Positions 24,586 through 32,856 of a DNA stretch of 64,000 nucleotides are shown piece after piece (the stretch's first letter is position 1; every line of letters begins with the position of its first letter). Below the pieces are notes generated by a model. It was not told where the DNA came from. It worked only from the letters and a program-made list of their open reading frames with translations, and did not search any database. A program made the position numbers and the translations under genes. The DNA is from Streptomyces anulatus (GTDB lineage: Bacteria; Actinomycetota; Actinomycetes; Streptomycetales; Streptomycetaceae): NCBI RefSeq assembly GCF_014650675.1, contig NZ_BMVK01000006.1, forward strand, positions 425,680 through 489,679, read 5' to 3'.

Positions 24586-24975
24586 GTGCACTCATACGAC
24601 TCCTCCCGCCAGCATCAGAGTCAGATCCCTGCCATGCGTCCTTCGCAGGATCCGTCGGGGGGCGTCTCCCCCACCCCGATCTACGACGCGCTGTACTCCG
24701 AGTACCGGCGCTCGTTCCGGGCGTTGCCGGGCGACCGGAGCGGCGAGGAGAATCTCGGTTTCCCGGCCTTCGGCGCCGGTCTCTTCGCCTCCAGGACCGC
24801 GCTGAGCGGTCACCCCGCCCCCTCCGGGCACAGCGGCAACGGTGGGCACAACGGCCAGAGCGGCAGCGGCGGGCAGAGCCAGCACACCGGGAGCCTCGGC
24901 TCCTGGCAGCGCGTGGGGCGGCACGCGGGGCGGCCCCGGCCCGCGGCGCTGCCGCCGGGGTCACGGGACTCCTGA
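24586..24975 (+). CDS. Small conserved hypothetical protein, low-complexity C-terminus
   Basis: 129 residues from the GTG at 24586 (VHSYDSSRQHQSQIPAM); an ATG at 24634 (MRPSQDPSGGV) is the alternative start. The middle holds PTPIYDALYSEYRRSFRALPGDRSGEENLGF (as PTPIYDALYSEYRRSFRALP then GDRSGEENLGF), which I remember as conserved in streptomycetes, followed by a Gly/Ser/His-rich tail (SGHSGNGGHNGQSGSGGQSQ). No domain of known function. It lies 89 bases after the previous gene on the same strand and ends before a strong hairpin. Confidence 0.65.
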   Translation: MHSYDSSRQHQSQIPAMRPSQDPSGGVSPTPIYDALYSEYRRSFRALPGDRSGEENLGFPAFGAGLFASRTALSGHPAPSGHSGNGGHNGQSGSGGQSQHTGSLGSWQRVGRHAGRPRPAALPPGSRDS

Positions 24976-24992
24976 GCCCCGGCGGCGAAGGC

Positions 24993-25048
24993 CGTACGAC
25001 GAAGCCCCGGGCCGCTCTCGCGAGAGCGGCCCGGGGCTTCGTCGTACG
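24993..25048. terminator. 56-base perfect palindrome between convergent genes
   Basis: Two 28-base arms (start CGTACGACGAAGCCCCGGGC) meet without loop bases at 25020/25021. It separates the stop at 24975 from the der stop at 25055 and should end transcription from both sides. Confidence 0.85.
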
Positions 25049-25054
25049 CCGGTG

Positions 25055-26524
25055 CTACTTGTTGCGGCCGCGCTTCTCGCGGACCCGGACGGAGATGTGG
25101 ATCGGGGTGCCCTCGAAGCCGAACTCCTCGCGCAGACGGCGCTCGACGAAGCGGCGGTAGCCGTGCTCCAGGAAGCCGGAGGCGAAGAGCACGAAGCGCG
25201 GGGGCTTGGTGCCCGCCTGGGTGCCGAAGAGGATGCGAGGCTGCTTGCCACCGCGGATCGGGTGCGGGTGGGAGGCGACGATCTCACCGAGGAAGGCGTT
25301 GAGCCGGCCGGTGGGGACGCGGGTCTCCCAGCCCTCGATCGCGGTCTCGATCGCCGGGACCAGCTTCTCCATGTGCCGGCCGGTGAGGGCCGAGACGTTC
25401 ACGCGCGGGGCCCAGGCGATCTGCGCGAGCTCCGTCTCGATCTCGCGCTCCAGGTAGTAGCGACGCTCCTCGTCGAGGGTGTCCCACTTGTTGAAGGCGA
25501 CGACGAGGGCGCGCCCCGCCTCCACGGCCATGGTGATGATCCGCTGGTCCTGGACGCTGATGGACTCGCTGGAGTCGATCAGGACGACGGCGACCTCGGC
25601 CTTCTCCACGGCGGCGGCCGTACGCAGCGAGGCGTAGTAGTCCGCGCCCTCCTGGAGGTGGACGCGGCGGCGGATGCCGGCCGTGTCGATGAACTTCCAG
25701 GTGATGCCGCCGAGCTTGATCAGCTCGTCGACCGGGTCACGGGTGGTGCCGGCCTGCTCGTTGACGACGACCCGGTCCTCGCCCGCGACCTTGTTCAGCA
25801 GGGAGGACTTGCCGACGTTCGGGCGGCCGATCAGGGCGATCCGGCGGGGGCCGCCGAGGGCGGTGCCGAACTTCTGGGCCGGGGCGTCGGGCAGGGCTTC
25901 CAGGACCGCGTCCAGCATGTCGCCGGTGCCTCGGCCGTGCAGCGAGGAGACCGGGTAGGGCTCGCCGAGGCCCAGCGACCACAGGGCGGTGGCGTCCGCC
26001 TCGCCGCTCTGTCCGTCGACCTTGTTGGCGCAGAGGACGACGGGCTTGCCGGCCCGGCGCAGCAGCTTGACGACGGCCTCGTCGGTGTCGGTGGCGCCGA
26101 CGGTCGAGTCGACGACGAAGACGACCGCGTCGGCCGTCTCGATGGCGTACTCGGCCTGGGCGGCGACGGAGGCGTCGAGGCCCAGCACGTCCTGCTCCCA
26201 GCCGCCGGTGTCGACGACCTTGAAGCGGCGTCCGGCCCATTCGGCCTCGTAGCTGACGCGGTCGCGGGTGACGCCGGGCTTGTCCTGCACGACGGCCTCG
26301 CGGCGGCCGATGATCCGGTTCACCAGGGTCGACTTGCCGACATTGGGGCGGCCGACGACGGCGAGCACGGGGAGCGGGCCGTGACCGGCCTCGTCGAGGG
26401 CGCCCTCGACCTCCTCGGGATCGAAGCCTTCCTGCGCGGCGAGCTCCATGAACTCCGCGAACTCGGCATCGCCAAGTGCTCCGTGCTCGTGGCCCGAGCC
26501 GTCGGAGTGAATCTGGTCGTTCAT
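25055..26524 (-). CDS. der: Ribosome-biogenesis GTPase Der (EngA)
   Basis: A 489-residue double GTPase needed for 50S subunit maturation. Two G domains are plain: first P-loop GRPNVGKS (58-65) with DTGG and NKVD; second P-loop GRPNVGKS (233-240) with DTAGIRR and NKWD. A C-terminal KH-like domain ends RVREKRGRNK, which binds rRNA. The about 50-residue acidic N-terminal extension (EFAEFMELAAQEGFDPEEVE) is usual for actinobacteria. The ATG at 26524 has GAGGAA nine bases upstream. plsC and cmk lie upstream in the same direction (68-base gap), as in other actinobacteria. Confidence 0.97.
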   Translation of the reverse strand: MNDQIHSDGSGHEHGALGDAEFAEFMELAAQEGFDPEEVEGALDEAGHGPLPVLAVVGRPNVGKSTLVNRIIGRREAVVQDKPGVTRDRVSYEAEWAGRRFKVVDTGGWEQDVLGLDASVAAQAEYAIETADAVVFVVDSTVGATDTDEAVVKLLRRAGKPVVLCANKVDGQSGEADATALWSLGLGEPYPVSSLHGRGTGDMLDAVLEALPDAPAQKFGTALGGPRRIALIGRPNVGKSSLLNKVAGEDRVVVNEQAGTTRDPVDELIKLGGITWKFIDTAGIRRRVHLQEGADYYASLRTAAAVEKAEVAVVLIDSSESISVQDQRIITMAVEAGRALVVAFNKWDTLDEERRYYLEREIETELAQIAWAPRVNVSALTGRHMEKLVPAIETAIEGWETRVPTGRLNAFLGEIVASHPHPIRGGKQPRILFGTQAGTKPPRFVLFASGFLEHGYRRFVERRLREEFGFEGTPIHISVRVREKRGRNK

Positions 26525-26592
26525 GAAGTCCGTTCCTCTTTGCATCATCATCGATGGACCGCGATCAGCGCGGTCCACTACTCAAGTCTCGC

Positions 26593-27249
26593 CTATCGCC
26601 CGGTGAGGCGCTTGGCACTTTCCAGGTGGGCGGTCAGCTTCGCCTGGATCCGCAGGGTCGCCTCGTCCAGCGCCCTGCGCGTCCGCCGCCCGTCGCCGGC
26701 GCTCGCGTCGAACGCGTCGCCGAAGACGACGTCGACCCGGCTGCGCAGCGGGGGCAGCCCCCGTATCAACCGTCCGCGCCGCTCGGTGCTTCCCAGGACG
26801 GCCACGGGGACGATCGGTGCCCCGCCCCGTACCGCGAAATACGCGAGTCCGGCCCGCAGCGAGGCGAAGTCTCCTTCACCGCGGGTGCCCTCGGGGAAGA
26901 TCCCGAGGACGCCGCCGTCAGCCAGCACGCCGAGCGCGTGGGTGATGGCGGTGCGGTCGACGGTCGTACGGTCCACCTCGATCTGCCCGATTCCGTGCAG
27001 GAACGGGTCGAGGGGGCCGACGAACGCCTCCTTCTTGATCAGGAAGTGCACCGGCCTGGGCGCGGTGCCCATCAGCATCGGTCCGTCGATGTTGTGGGAG
27101 TGGTTCACCGCGAGTATGACGGGTCCGGCGGCGGGCACGCGCCACGCGCCGAGGACCCGGGGCCTGAACAGCCCGTACATCAGGCCGATGCCGATGGACC
27201 GCCCGACGGCCGCTCCGCGCAGCGTGGGCGCGCCTGTGGCATCGCTCAC
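26593..27249 (-). CDS. 1-acyl-sn-glycerol-3-phosphate acyltransferase (PlsC family)
   Basis: A 218-residue acyltransferase with the HX4D catalytic motif (NHSHNIDGPM), the substrate-binding FPEGTRGEG, and PIVPVAVLG. It uses acyl-CoA or acyl-ACP to acylate lysophosphatidate at the inner membrane. The GTG at 27249 overlaps the cmk stop as GTGA. cmk-plsC-der is a conserved order. A fusion of Cmk and PlsC is known in some bacteria, which supports the association. Specific substrate is not provable from sequence. Confidence 0.88.
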   Translation of the reverse strand: MSDATGAPTLRGAAVGRSIGIGLMYGLFRPRVLGAWRVPAAGPVILAVNHSHNIDGPMLMGTAPRPVHFLIKKEAFVGPLDPFLHGIGQIEVDRTTVDRTAITHALGVLADGGVLGIFPEGTRGEGDFASLRAGLAYFAVRGGAPIVPVAVLGSTERRGRLIRGLPPLRSRVDVVFGDAFDASAGDGRRTRRALDEATLRIQAKLTAHLESAKRLTGR

Positions 27250-27929
27250 GCGGCGACCCGCTTCCCCTCGACGAGGGTGACGACGCACTCGATGACCTGC
27301 TGCAGGGTCAGCTCGGTGGTATCCACCTCGACGGCGTCGTCCGCCTTGGCGAGCGGCGAGGTCTTGCGGCCGGAGTCCGCGGCGTCCCGCTTGATCAGGG
27401 CCTCGCGGGTGGCGGTCAGGTCGGAGCCCTTGACCTCGCCGCTGCGGCGGGCGGCGCGGGCCTCCGGGGAGGCGGTGAGGAAGATCTTGAGGTCGGCGTC
27501 GGGCAGCACGGTGGTGCCGATGTCCCGGCCCTCGACGACGATGCCGCCGGTCGCGGCCGCGGCGATGGAGCGCTGGAGCTCGGTGATGAGCGTCCGCACC
27601 TCGGGGACGGCGCTGACGGCGCTGACCTTGGAGGTGACCTCCTGGGTGCGGATCGGGCCGGAGGCGTCCTCGCCGTCGACGGTGATCGTCGGGGCGGCGG
27701 GGTCGGTACCGGAGACGATCACCGGCTTGGCGGCGGCGGTCGCGATCTCGGCCGGGTCGCCGACGTCGATGCCGTTGTTCAGCATCCACCAGGTGATGGC
27801 CCGGTACTGCGCGCCCGTGTCCAGGTAGCTCAGGCCGAGCTTGGCGGCGACGGCCTTGGACGTGCTCGACTTGCCGGTGCCCGAGGGCCCGTCGATGGCG
27901 ACGATCACGGAGGAGCGTGCGGTTTCCAC
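27246..27929 (-). CDS. cmk: Cytidylate kinase
   Basis: A 227-residue (d)CMP kinase: P-loop DGPSGTGKSS near the start, LDTGAQYRAITWW for nucleotide binding, GRDIGTTVLPDADLKIFLTA and the LID Arg residues ARRSGEVKGSD. It makes CDP for RNA, DNA and phospholipid synthesis; CTP synthase is encoded at 45040 in this window. I chose GTG 27929 (VETARSS) with AGGAAGG about 11 bases upstream; GTG 27941 is an in-frame alternative but leaves almost no spacing. It overlaps plsC by four bases. Confidence 0.95.
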   Translation of the reverse strand: METARSSVIVAIDGPSGTGKSSTSKAVAAKLGLSYLDTGAQYRAITWWMLNNGIDVGDPAEIATAAAKPVIVSGTDPAAPTITVDGEDASGPIRTQEVTSKVSAVSAVPEVRTLITELQRSIAAAATGGIVVEGRDIGTTVLPDADLKIFLTASPEARAARRSGEVKGSDLTATREALIKRDAADSGRKTSPLAKADDAVEVDTTELTLQQVIECVVTLVEGKRVAA

Positions 27930-28088
27930 GGTGGTGGACACCTTCCTGGTACACGGTGCGGGGACGGACGGGCCTCGGAGACGGCCTCGTACCAGGTTAC
28001 CGAGTACCGGGCGCGCCCTTGTACCCCGTACGGGGGAGGCGGTCCACCCGGGTGGGGGGTGGCGCCGCCCGGCCGTGCGGGAACCGGG

Positions 28089-29174
28089 TCAGCCGCGGAT
28101 CGACCAGCCCCGTTCCTGGAGTGCCGTGCCGAGGACCGGGGCGGCACTGGGCTCGACCATGAGCTGGACGAGGCCCGCCTGCTGGCCGGTGGCGTGCTCG
28201 ATGCGGACGTCCTCGATGTTGACCCCGGCCCGGCCCGCGTCGGCGAAGATCGCGGCCAGCTCGCCCGGCTTGTCGCCGATGAGGACGGCCACGGTCTCGT
28301 ACGCGGCGGGGGCCGCGCCGTGCTTGCCGGGGACCCGGACGCGCCCCGCGTTGCCGCGGCGCAGGACGTCCTCGATGGCGTCGGTGCCCGCGCGCCGCTT
28401 CTCCTCGTCCGAGGAGTGCAGGCCGCGCAGCGCGGTCACGGTCTCCTCCAGGTCGGCGGCGACCCCGGCGAGGACGTCGGCGACCGGGCCGGGGTTGGCG
28501 GAGAGGATCTCCACCCACATCCGGGGGTCGGACGCGGCGATCCGGGTGACGTCCCGGATGCCCTGTCCGCAGAGCCGTACGGCGGTCTCGTCGGCCTCCT
28601 CCAGCCGGGCGGCGACCATCGAGGAGATCAGCTGCGGGGTGTGCGAGACGAGGGCCACGGCCCGGTCGTGGGCGTCGGCGTCCATGACGACGGGGACGGC
28701 CCGGCACAGGGCGACCAGCTCCAGCGCCAGGTTGAGCACCTCGGTGTCGGTGTCCCGGGTCGGGGTGAGGACCCAGGGGCGGCCCTCGAACAGGTCGGCG
28801 GTCGCGGCGAGCGGCCCCGAGCGCTCCTTGCCGGCCATCGGATGCGTACCGATGTACGGGGTGAGGTCGAGGCCGAGCGCCTCCAGCTCGCGGCGCGGGC
28901 CGCCCTTGACGCTGGCGACGTCCAGGTAACCGCGGGCCACCCCGTCGCGCATGGCTCCGGCCAGGACGGCGGCGGTGTGCGCGGGCGGTACGGCGACGAT
29001 CGCCAGGTCGACCCGGCCCCGGGGCGGCTCGTCCGTGCCGGCGCCCAGCGCGGCGGCGGTGCGCACGGAGGCGGCGTCGTGGTCGACGAGGTGCACGTGG
29101 ATGCCCCGGCCGGCCAGTGCGAGGGCGGCGGAGGTGCCGACGAGCCCGGTTCCGATGACGAGGGCGGTTCTCAC
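28089..29174 (-). CDS. tyrA: Prephenate dehydrogenase
   Basis: A 361-residue enzyme of tyrosine biosynthesis. An NAD-binding motif VIGTGLVGTSAAL (6-18) is followed by GTHPMAGKERSGP, the conserved catalytic His segment, and VSHTPQLISSMVAARL. From about residue 285 an ACT-like regulatory domain follows (VAVLIGDKPGELAAIFADAG, then INIEDVRIEHA-type VNIEDVRIEHA), probably for tyrosine feedback. The GTG at 29174 overlaps the chorismate mutase stop as GTGA. Together the two make 4-hydroxyphenylpyruvate from chorismate. Confidence 0.95.
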   Translation of the reverse strand: MRTALVIGTGLVGTSAALALAGRGIHVHLVDHDAASVRTAAALGAGTDEPPRGRVDLAIVAVPPAHTAAVLAGAMRDGVARGYLDVASVKGGPRRELEALGLDLTPYIGTHPMAGKERSGPLAATADLFEGRPWVLTPTRDTDTEVLNLALELVALCRAVPVVMDADAHDRAVALVSHTPQLISSMVAARLEEADETAVRLCGQGIRDVTRIAASDPRMWVEILSANPGPVADVLAGVAADLEETVTALRGLHSSDEEKRRAGTDAIEDVLRRGNAGRVRVPGKHGAAPAAYETVAVLIGDKPGELAAIFADAGRAGVNIEDVRIEHATGQQAGLVQLMVEPSAAPVLGTALQERGWSIRG

Positions 29175-29533
29175 TGGGCGATGTCCTTGCGCAGAGCGGC
29201 GGTGGCGCCGAGGTAGACGTGGCTGATCTCGGCACGCGAGAGATAGGTCTCGACGTGCACGAGGATACGGACGACCCGGGGCATCGCCCCGTCGATGTCC
29301 AGCTCCTGGGCACAGATCAGGGGTACGTCGACGATCCCCAGGCCGCGCGCGGCGGCGGCGGGGAAGTCGCTGTGCAGGTCGGGGGTGGCGGTGAACCAGA
29401 TACTGATCAGGTCGTCGGCGACGAGCTCGTTGCGGTCCAGGACGGCCGTCAGCAGCTCACCGACCCGCCGGCCCATGTGCCCGGCCTCGTCCTCGTCCAG
29501 CTGGACGGCGCCCCGGACCGCTCGTACCGCCAC
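29171..29533 (-). CDS. aroH: Chorismate mutase, AroH type
   Basis: A 120-residue monofunctional chorismate mutase of the trimeric pseudo-alpha/beta-barrel type (B. subtilis AroH-like). Conserved points are VRAVRGAVQLDEDE at the start, LISIWFTATPDLHSDFPA and VPLICAQELDIDG, then RVLVH-like RILVHVE. It turns chorismate into prephenate, used at once by TyrA, whose start overlaps. The GTG at 29533 has AGGAG six bases upstream. Confidence 0.95.
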   Translation of the reverse strand: MAVRAVRGAVQLDEDEAGHMGRRVGELLTAVLDRNELVADDLISIWFTATPDLHSDFPAAAARGLGIVDVPLICAQELDIDGAMPRVVRILVHVETYLSRAEISHVYLGATAALRKDIAQ

Positions 29534-29831
29534 GTCGCACTCCTCGCTCTTCGCTCTTCGCTGATCGTCCGCGCCTCCGGGCCCGGCGCCGCACGGCGCG
29601 GCCGGCGGCTCACCTCAGCCTAGATCGGACGCGGCGGACCCGGTCACGGCGTTCCTTCCGTGAGACGCGCGGTGCGCGCCCGGGAGGCCCGGGGGCGTGC
29701 CGTCAGGGCCGTCAGGGCCTCAGTCGCCACCCGGGCGGGCGCACGATCCGCCCGGTTGCTTCGCCCGGGGGCCCGCTGCCGCCACGATGACCGGCACGCA
29801 CCGCACCATGCCCGCTACCGAAGGAGAACCC

Positions 29832-30287
29832 ATGAACGCACGGCGAAGGACGGTGCTGGCCGCGGGCGCGGCGGGCGCCGCCGCCCTGGCCACCGGCTGC
29901 GGATCCGACAGTGGGGACGGCGGGGACGGCGGGGACACGAGCGCCTCGCCCACCGCGTCGGCGGGTGCGACGGACAGCGCGTCGCCGGGTGCTTCGGGCG
30001 GCGTGGAGCTGGCCAGGACCGAGGACATCCCGGTCGGCGGCGGCACCGTCTTCAAGGAGCAGAAGGTCGTGGTGACCCAGCCGGAGGAAGGCGAGTTCAG
30101 GGCGTTCTCCGCCGTCTGCACCCACGCGAGCTGCCTCGTCTCGACGGTGAGCGACGGCACGATCAACTGCCCCTGCCACGGCAGCAAGTACAGCATCACG
30201 GACGCGGCGGTCGAGGCCGGCCCGGCGCCCCGGCCGCTGCCCGCCGAGCGGATCAGCGTCTCGGGGGGCGCGATCCGGCTGACCTGA
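29832..30287 (+). CDS. Rieske [2Fe-2S] lipoprotein, Tat-type signal
   Basis: A 151-residue exported protein. The N-terminus ARRRTVLAAGAAGAAALATGC combines a twin-arginine motif with a lipobox-like Cys (segment written ARRRTVLAAG / AAGAAALATGC). A Ser/Thr/Gly/Ala-rich linker (about 25-60) tethers a Rieske domain with cluster ligands in CTHASC and CPCHGSKY. It is an electron carrier on the outer face of the membrane; partner oxidoreductase unknown. AAGGAG lies five bases before the ATG at 29832. The nucleotidyltransferase gene starts 24 bases downstream, but it seems to have its own promoter. Confidence 0.9.
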   Translation: MNARRRTVLAAGAAGAAALATGCGSDSGDGGDGGDTSASPTASAGATDSASPGASGGVELARTEDIPVGGGTVFKEQKVVVTQPEEGEFRAFSAVCTHASCLVSTVSDGTINCPCHGSKYSITDAAVEAGPAPRPLPAERISVSGGAIRLT

Positions 30288-30311
30288 GCCGGGCCCGGTA
30301 GCCTCGCGGCC

Positions 30312-31013
30312 ATGATCACCGCCGCCGACGAGGCACTCGTACGCGACCACACGGTCTACGCCTGCGTGATGGGCTCGCGCGCGTTCGGGCTGGCCACGGA
30401 GGACAGCGATACCGACCGGCGCGGTGTCTTCCTCGCGCCCACCCCGCTGTTCTGGCGCTTCGAGAAGCCGCCGACGCATGTGGAGGGCCCCGCGCCGGAG
30501 CAGTTCTCCTGGGAGCTTGAGCGCTTCTGCGAGCTGGCGCTGCGGGCCAACCCGAACGTGCTGGAGTGCCTGCACTCCCCGCTGGTGGAGTCCGTGGACG
30601 ACACCGGCCGCGAGCTGCTGGCGCTGCGCGGGGCGTTCCTGTCGCAGCTCGCGCACGGCACGTTCGTCCGGTACGCGCTGGGCCAGCGGAAGAAGCTGGA
30701 GGCCGACGTACGGGTCCATGGCGCGCCGCGCTGGAAGCACGCGATGCATCTGCTGCGGTTGCTGGCGAGCTGCCGGGACCTGCTGCGCACGGGCGAGCTG
30801 CGCATCGACGTCGGCGAGGCCCGTCAGGAGCTGCTGGCGGTGAAGCGGGGCGAGGTGTCCTGGCCGGAGGTGGAGCGCCGGATGAACCGCCTCGGCGAGG
30901 AGAACGACGAGGCGGCGATCCGCTCCCCGCTGCCGCCGGAACCCGACCGGGCGGCCGTGGAGGACTTCCTCGTCCGGACCAGGCGGGCCTCGGCGGCGCG
31001 GGAGGCGCCCTAG
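30312..31013 (+). CDS. RlaP-type (PF10127) nucleotidyltransferase
   Basis: A 233-residue DNA-polymerase-beta-superfamily nucleotidyltransferase. The active-site region is VMGSRAFGLATEDSDTDRRG: the GS turn and the DxD metal pair are intact (about residues 21-37). A helical C-terminal half has GQRKKLEADVRVHGAPRWKHAMHLLRL (as GQRKKLEADVR / APRWKHAMHLLRL). The family is associated with RNA end repair and ADP-ribose-linked loci. TAGCCT at 30299-30304, seven bases before the ATG, and no ribosome binding site suggest a leaderless transcript. It converges on a second family member (31024-31827). Confidence 0.8.
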   Translation: MITAADEALVRDHTVYACVMGSRAFGLATEDSDTDRRGVFLAPTPLFWRFEKPPTHVEGPAPEQFSWELERFCELALRANPNVLECLHSPLVESVDDTGRELLALRGAFLSQLAHGTFVRYALGQRKKLEADVRVHGAPRWKHAMHLLRLLASCRDLLRTGELRIDVGEARQELLAVKRGEVSWPEVERRMNRLGEENDEAAIRSPLPPEPDRAAVEDFLVRTRRASAAREAP

Positions 31014-31023
31014 CGGACACGGC

Positions 31024-31827
31024 CTAGGGGGTGTCCGACGGTCCCCGGCCCGCGAGCCTGGCCCGTACGACGAGGTTGTGCAGGTCCTCCAGGACCGTCA
31101 CCGCGTCCGGCAGCCGGGAGCGGGTCCGCGCCTCGTCCAGGACGCGGTGCAGCTCGGTCACGTCGCGGGTGACCGTCTCCGCGTCCGGGCCCGTCGCCGC
31201 GATGTGCTCGGCCTCGGCCTTGGCGGCGATCAGCTCCGGCAGGTACGCGGGGGCGTCGACCTGGGTGAGCAGGGTGGGCAGGTGGGCCTGCACCTCGCCG
31301 GTACGCATCAGGTGGATGCCGGTGAGCAGCGCCCGGAAGGTGTAGAGCAGCGGTTTCAGTTCGCCGTTGTTCCCGTGGAGCCGCCACTGCGTCACCGCGA
31401 AGCCCCGGTAGTGGTGGGCGTGGTTGCGGGTGAGAACGCCCGGGGCGAGCACGGTCAGCTCCGTGTGGAGCGGGCTCGTGTGCACCACCAGCGGGGACAG
31501 CAGCTGCTCCAGGACGTAGCCGTTCGGCCGGAGCATCAGGCGGACGAACTTGCGCAGGTCGTGGGTGACGAGGTCCAGCTCGACCCCGTCGCGCTCCCAC
31601 ATCCGGGTGCGGGTCTCCTCCGGCTCGCGCAGCCCCACCAGGTCCTCGGCGGGCAGGACGTGGACCCCCCGCAGGTCCACGTCCGAGTCCCGGGAGGGGA
31701 AGCCGTACAGATGGGCGCCGGAGACCGTGGCGAAGGCCAGGGGGCCGGGCGCGTGCGCGAGGTCGGGGCGCAGGTCGGTGACCGGGAGCCCGGCCCGCTC
31801 CAGGGAGATGTCGGTGGCGGTGGTCAT
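31024..31827 (-). CDS. RlaP-type (PF10127) nucleotidyltransferase, last gene of NAD operon
   Basis: A 267-residue member of the same superfamily. The core is TVSGAHLYGFPSRDSDVDLRG: the DxD pair is present, but the usual GS turn reads GA. Further motifs are ELDLVTHDLRKFVRLMLRPNGYVLEQL (as ELDLVTHDLRKFV / RLMLRPNGYVLEQL), adding the third acidic residue (D of DLVTHD), and NHAHHYRGFA. It starts three bases after the ADP-ribosylglycohydrolase stop and is the last gene of the pnuC operon. Expected activity is NMP transfer to an RNA or small-molecule acceptor; the acceptor is unknown. A link to NAD or ADP-ribose chemistry is inferred from the operon. Confidence 0.8.
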   Translation of the reverse strand: MTTATDISLERAGLPVTDLRPDLAHAPGPLAFATVSGAHLYGFPSRDSDVDLRGVHVLPAEDLVGLREPEETRTRMWERDGVELDLVTHDLRKFVRLMLRPNGYVLEQLLSPLVVHTSPLHTELTVLAPGVLTRNHAHHYRGFAVTQWRLHGNNGELKPLLYTFRALLTGIHLMRTGEVQAHLPTLLTQVDAPAYLPELIAAKAEAEHIAATGPDAETVTRDVTELHRVLDEARTRSRLPDAVTVLEDLHNLVVRARLAGRGPSDTP

Positions 31828-31830
31828 CGG

Positions 31831-32856
31831 TCAGGCATCCCAGAGCGCGGCGAGGGAGAGCAGGTCGCTGCGGTACTCGATGCGCTCGGACCACTCCTTG
31901 GGCCAGGCCGCCGCGCCCAGGTGCGCCCCGGCCAGCGCTCCGGTCAGGCAGGCGATCGAATCGGAGTCGCCGCGGGTGCAGGCGGCCCTGCGCAGGGCGG
32001 TGACGGGCTCCTCGGGGAACAGCAGGAAGCAGTGCAGGGCGGTGGCGAGTGCTTCCTCGGCGACCCAGCCGTCGCCGGTCCGCTCGCACGGGTCGGTCTC
32101 CGGTGACGGATCGCGCAGCGCGTCCTGGACGCACCCCAGCGCGGTCAGGCACTCGTCCCAGCCTCGCTGGATGTACGCCTCCGGGGTGGCGTCGCCCGCG
32201 TGGCGCCAGAGGTCGCCGAGCCAGCGGGTGTGGTAACGGCCCCGGTTCTCGTAGGCGTAGCTGCGCAACTGTCCGATCAGGCCGAGGGGTTCGGCGCCCT
32301 GGGCGAGCAGGAACACCGCGCGGGCCAGCAGGTCGGAGGCGGTGAGCGCGGTCGGGTGGCCGTGGGTGAGGGCGGCCTGGAGCTGGGCGGCCCCGGCGCG
32401 CTGTTCCTCGCTGAGGCCGGGGACCAGGCCGACGGGGGCGACCCGCATGTTGGCGCCGCAGCCCTTGGAGTGCGTCTGGCTGGCCTCCTGCCAGATCCGG
32501 GTGTGTTCGAGCAGGCGGCAGGCGGTGAGGCAGGTGTTGCCCGGAGCACGGTTGTTGTCCGGCGAGTGGTACCAGGCGACGAACTCGGCGCGGACCGGGT
32601 CCACCATCCGTTCGGGGGTGAGCAGTCCGCTGTCCATGGCGGTGCGGATGCCCCGGCCCAGGGCGATCGTCATCTGGGTGTCGTCGGAGACGATGGCGGG
32701 AGTCAGGAGGGGAATCTGCCGCCAGGGGCCGAACTTGGCGAGGATGGCGGGCACGTCGTTGAACTCGGTGGGGAAGCCCAGGGCGTCGCCGAGCGCGAGC
32801 CCGGTCAGCACGCCGGTGGCCGCCTGCTTGGTGAGGGGCGGGGTGGTGATCGTCAT
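31831..32856 (-). CDS. ADP-ribosylglycohydrolase (DraG/ARH family)
   Basis: A 341-residue hydrolase that removes ADP-ribose from modified proteins, nucleic acids or metabolites. Metal-binding motifs are GLALGDALGFPTE near residue 19, SDDTQMTIALGRG around 57, and GDSDSIACLTGALAGAHLG near the C-terminus, so the two-Mg site looks complete. The ATG at 32856 overlaps the Nudix regulator stop as ATGA. In the operon it could recycle ADP-ribose into NAD turnover, and free ADP-ribose would also be the ligand of the NrtR-like regulator. No DraT-like transferase is visible in the window. Confidence 0.9.
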   Translation of the reverse strand: MTITTPPLTKQAATGVLTGLALGDALGFPTEFNDVPAILAKFGPWRQIPLLTPAIVSDDTQMTIALGRGIRTAMDSGLLTPERMVDPVRAEFVAWYHSPDNNRAPGNTCLTACRLLEHTRIWQEASQTHSKGCGANMRVAPVGLVPGLSEEQRAGAAQLQAALTHGHPTALTASDLLARAVFLLAQGAEPLGLIGQLRSYAYENRGRYHTRWLGDLWRHAGDATPEAYIQRGWDECLTALGCVQDALRDPSPETDPCERTGDGWVAEEALATALHCFLLFPEEPVTALRRAACTRGDSDSIACLTGALAGAHLGAAAWPKEWSERIEYRSDLLSLAALWDA

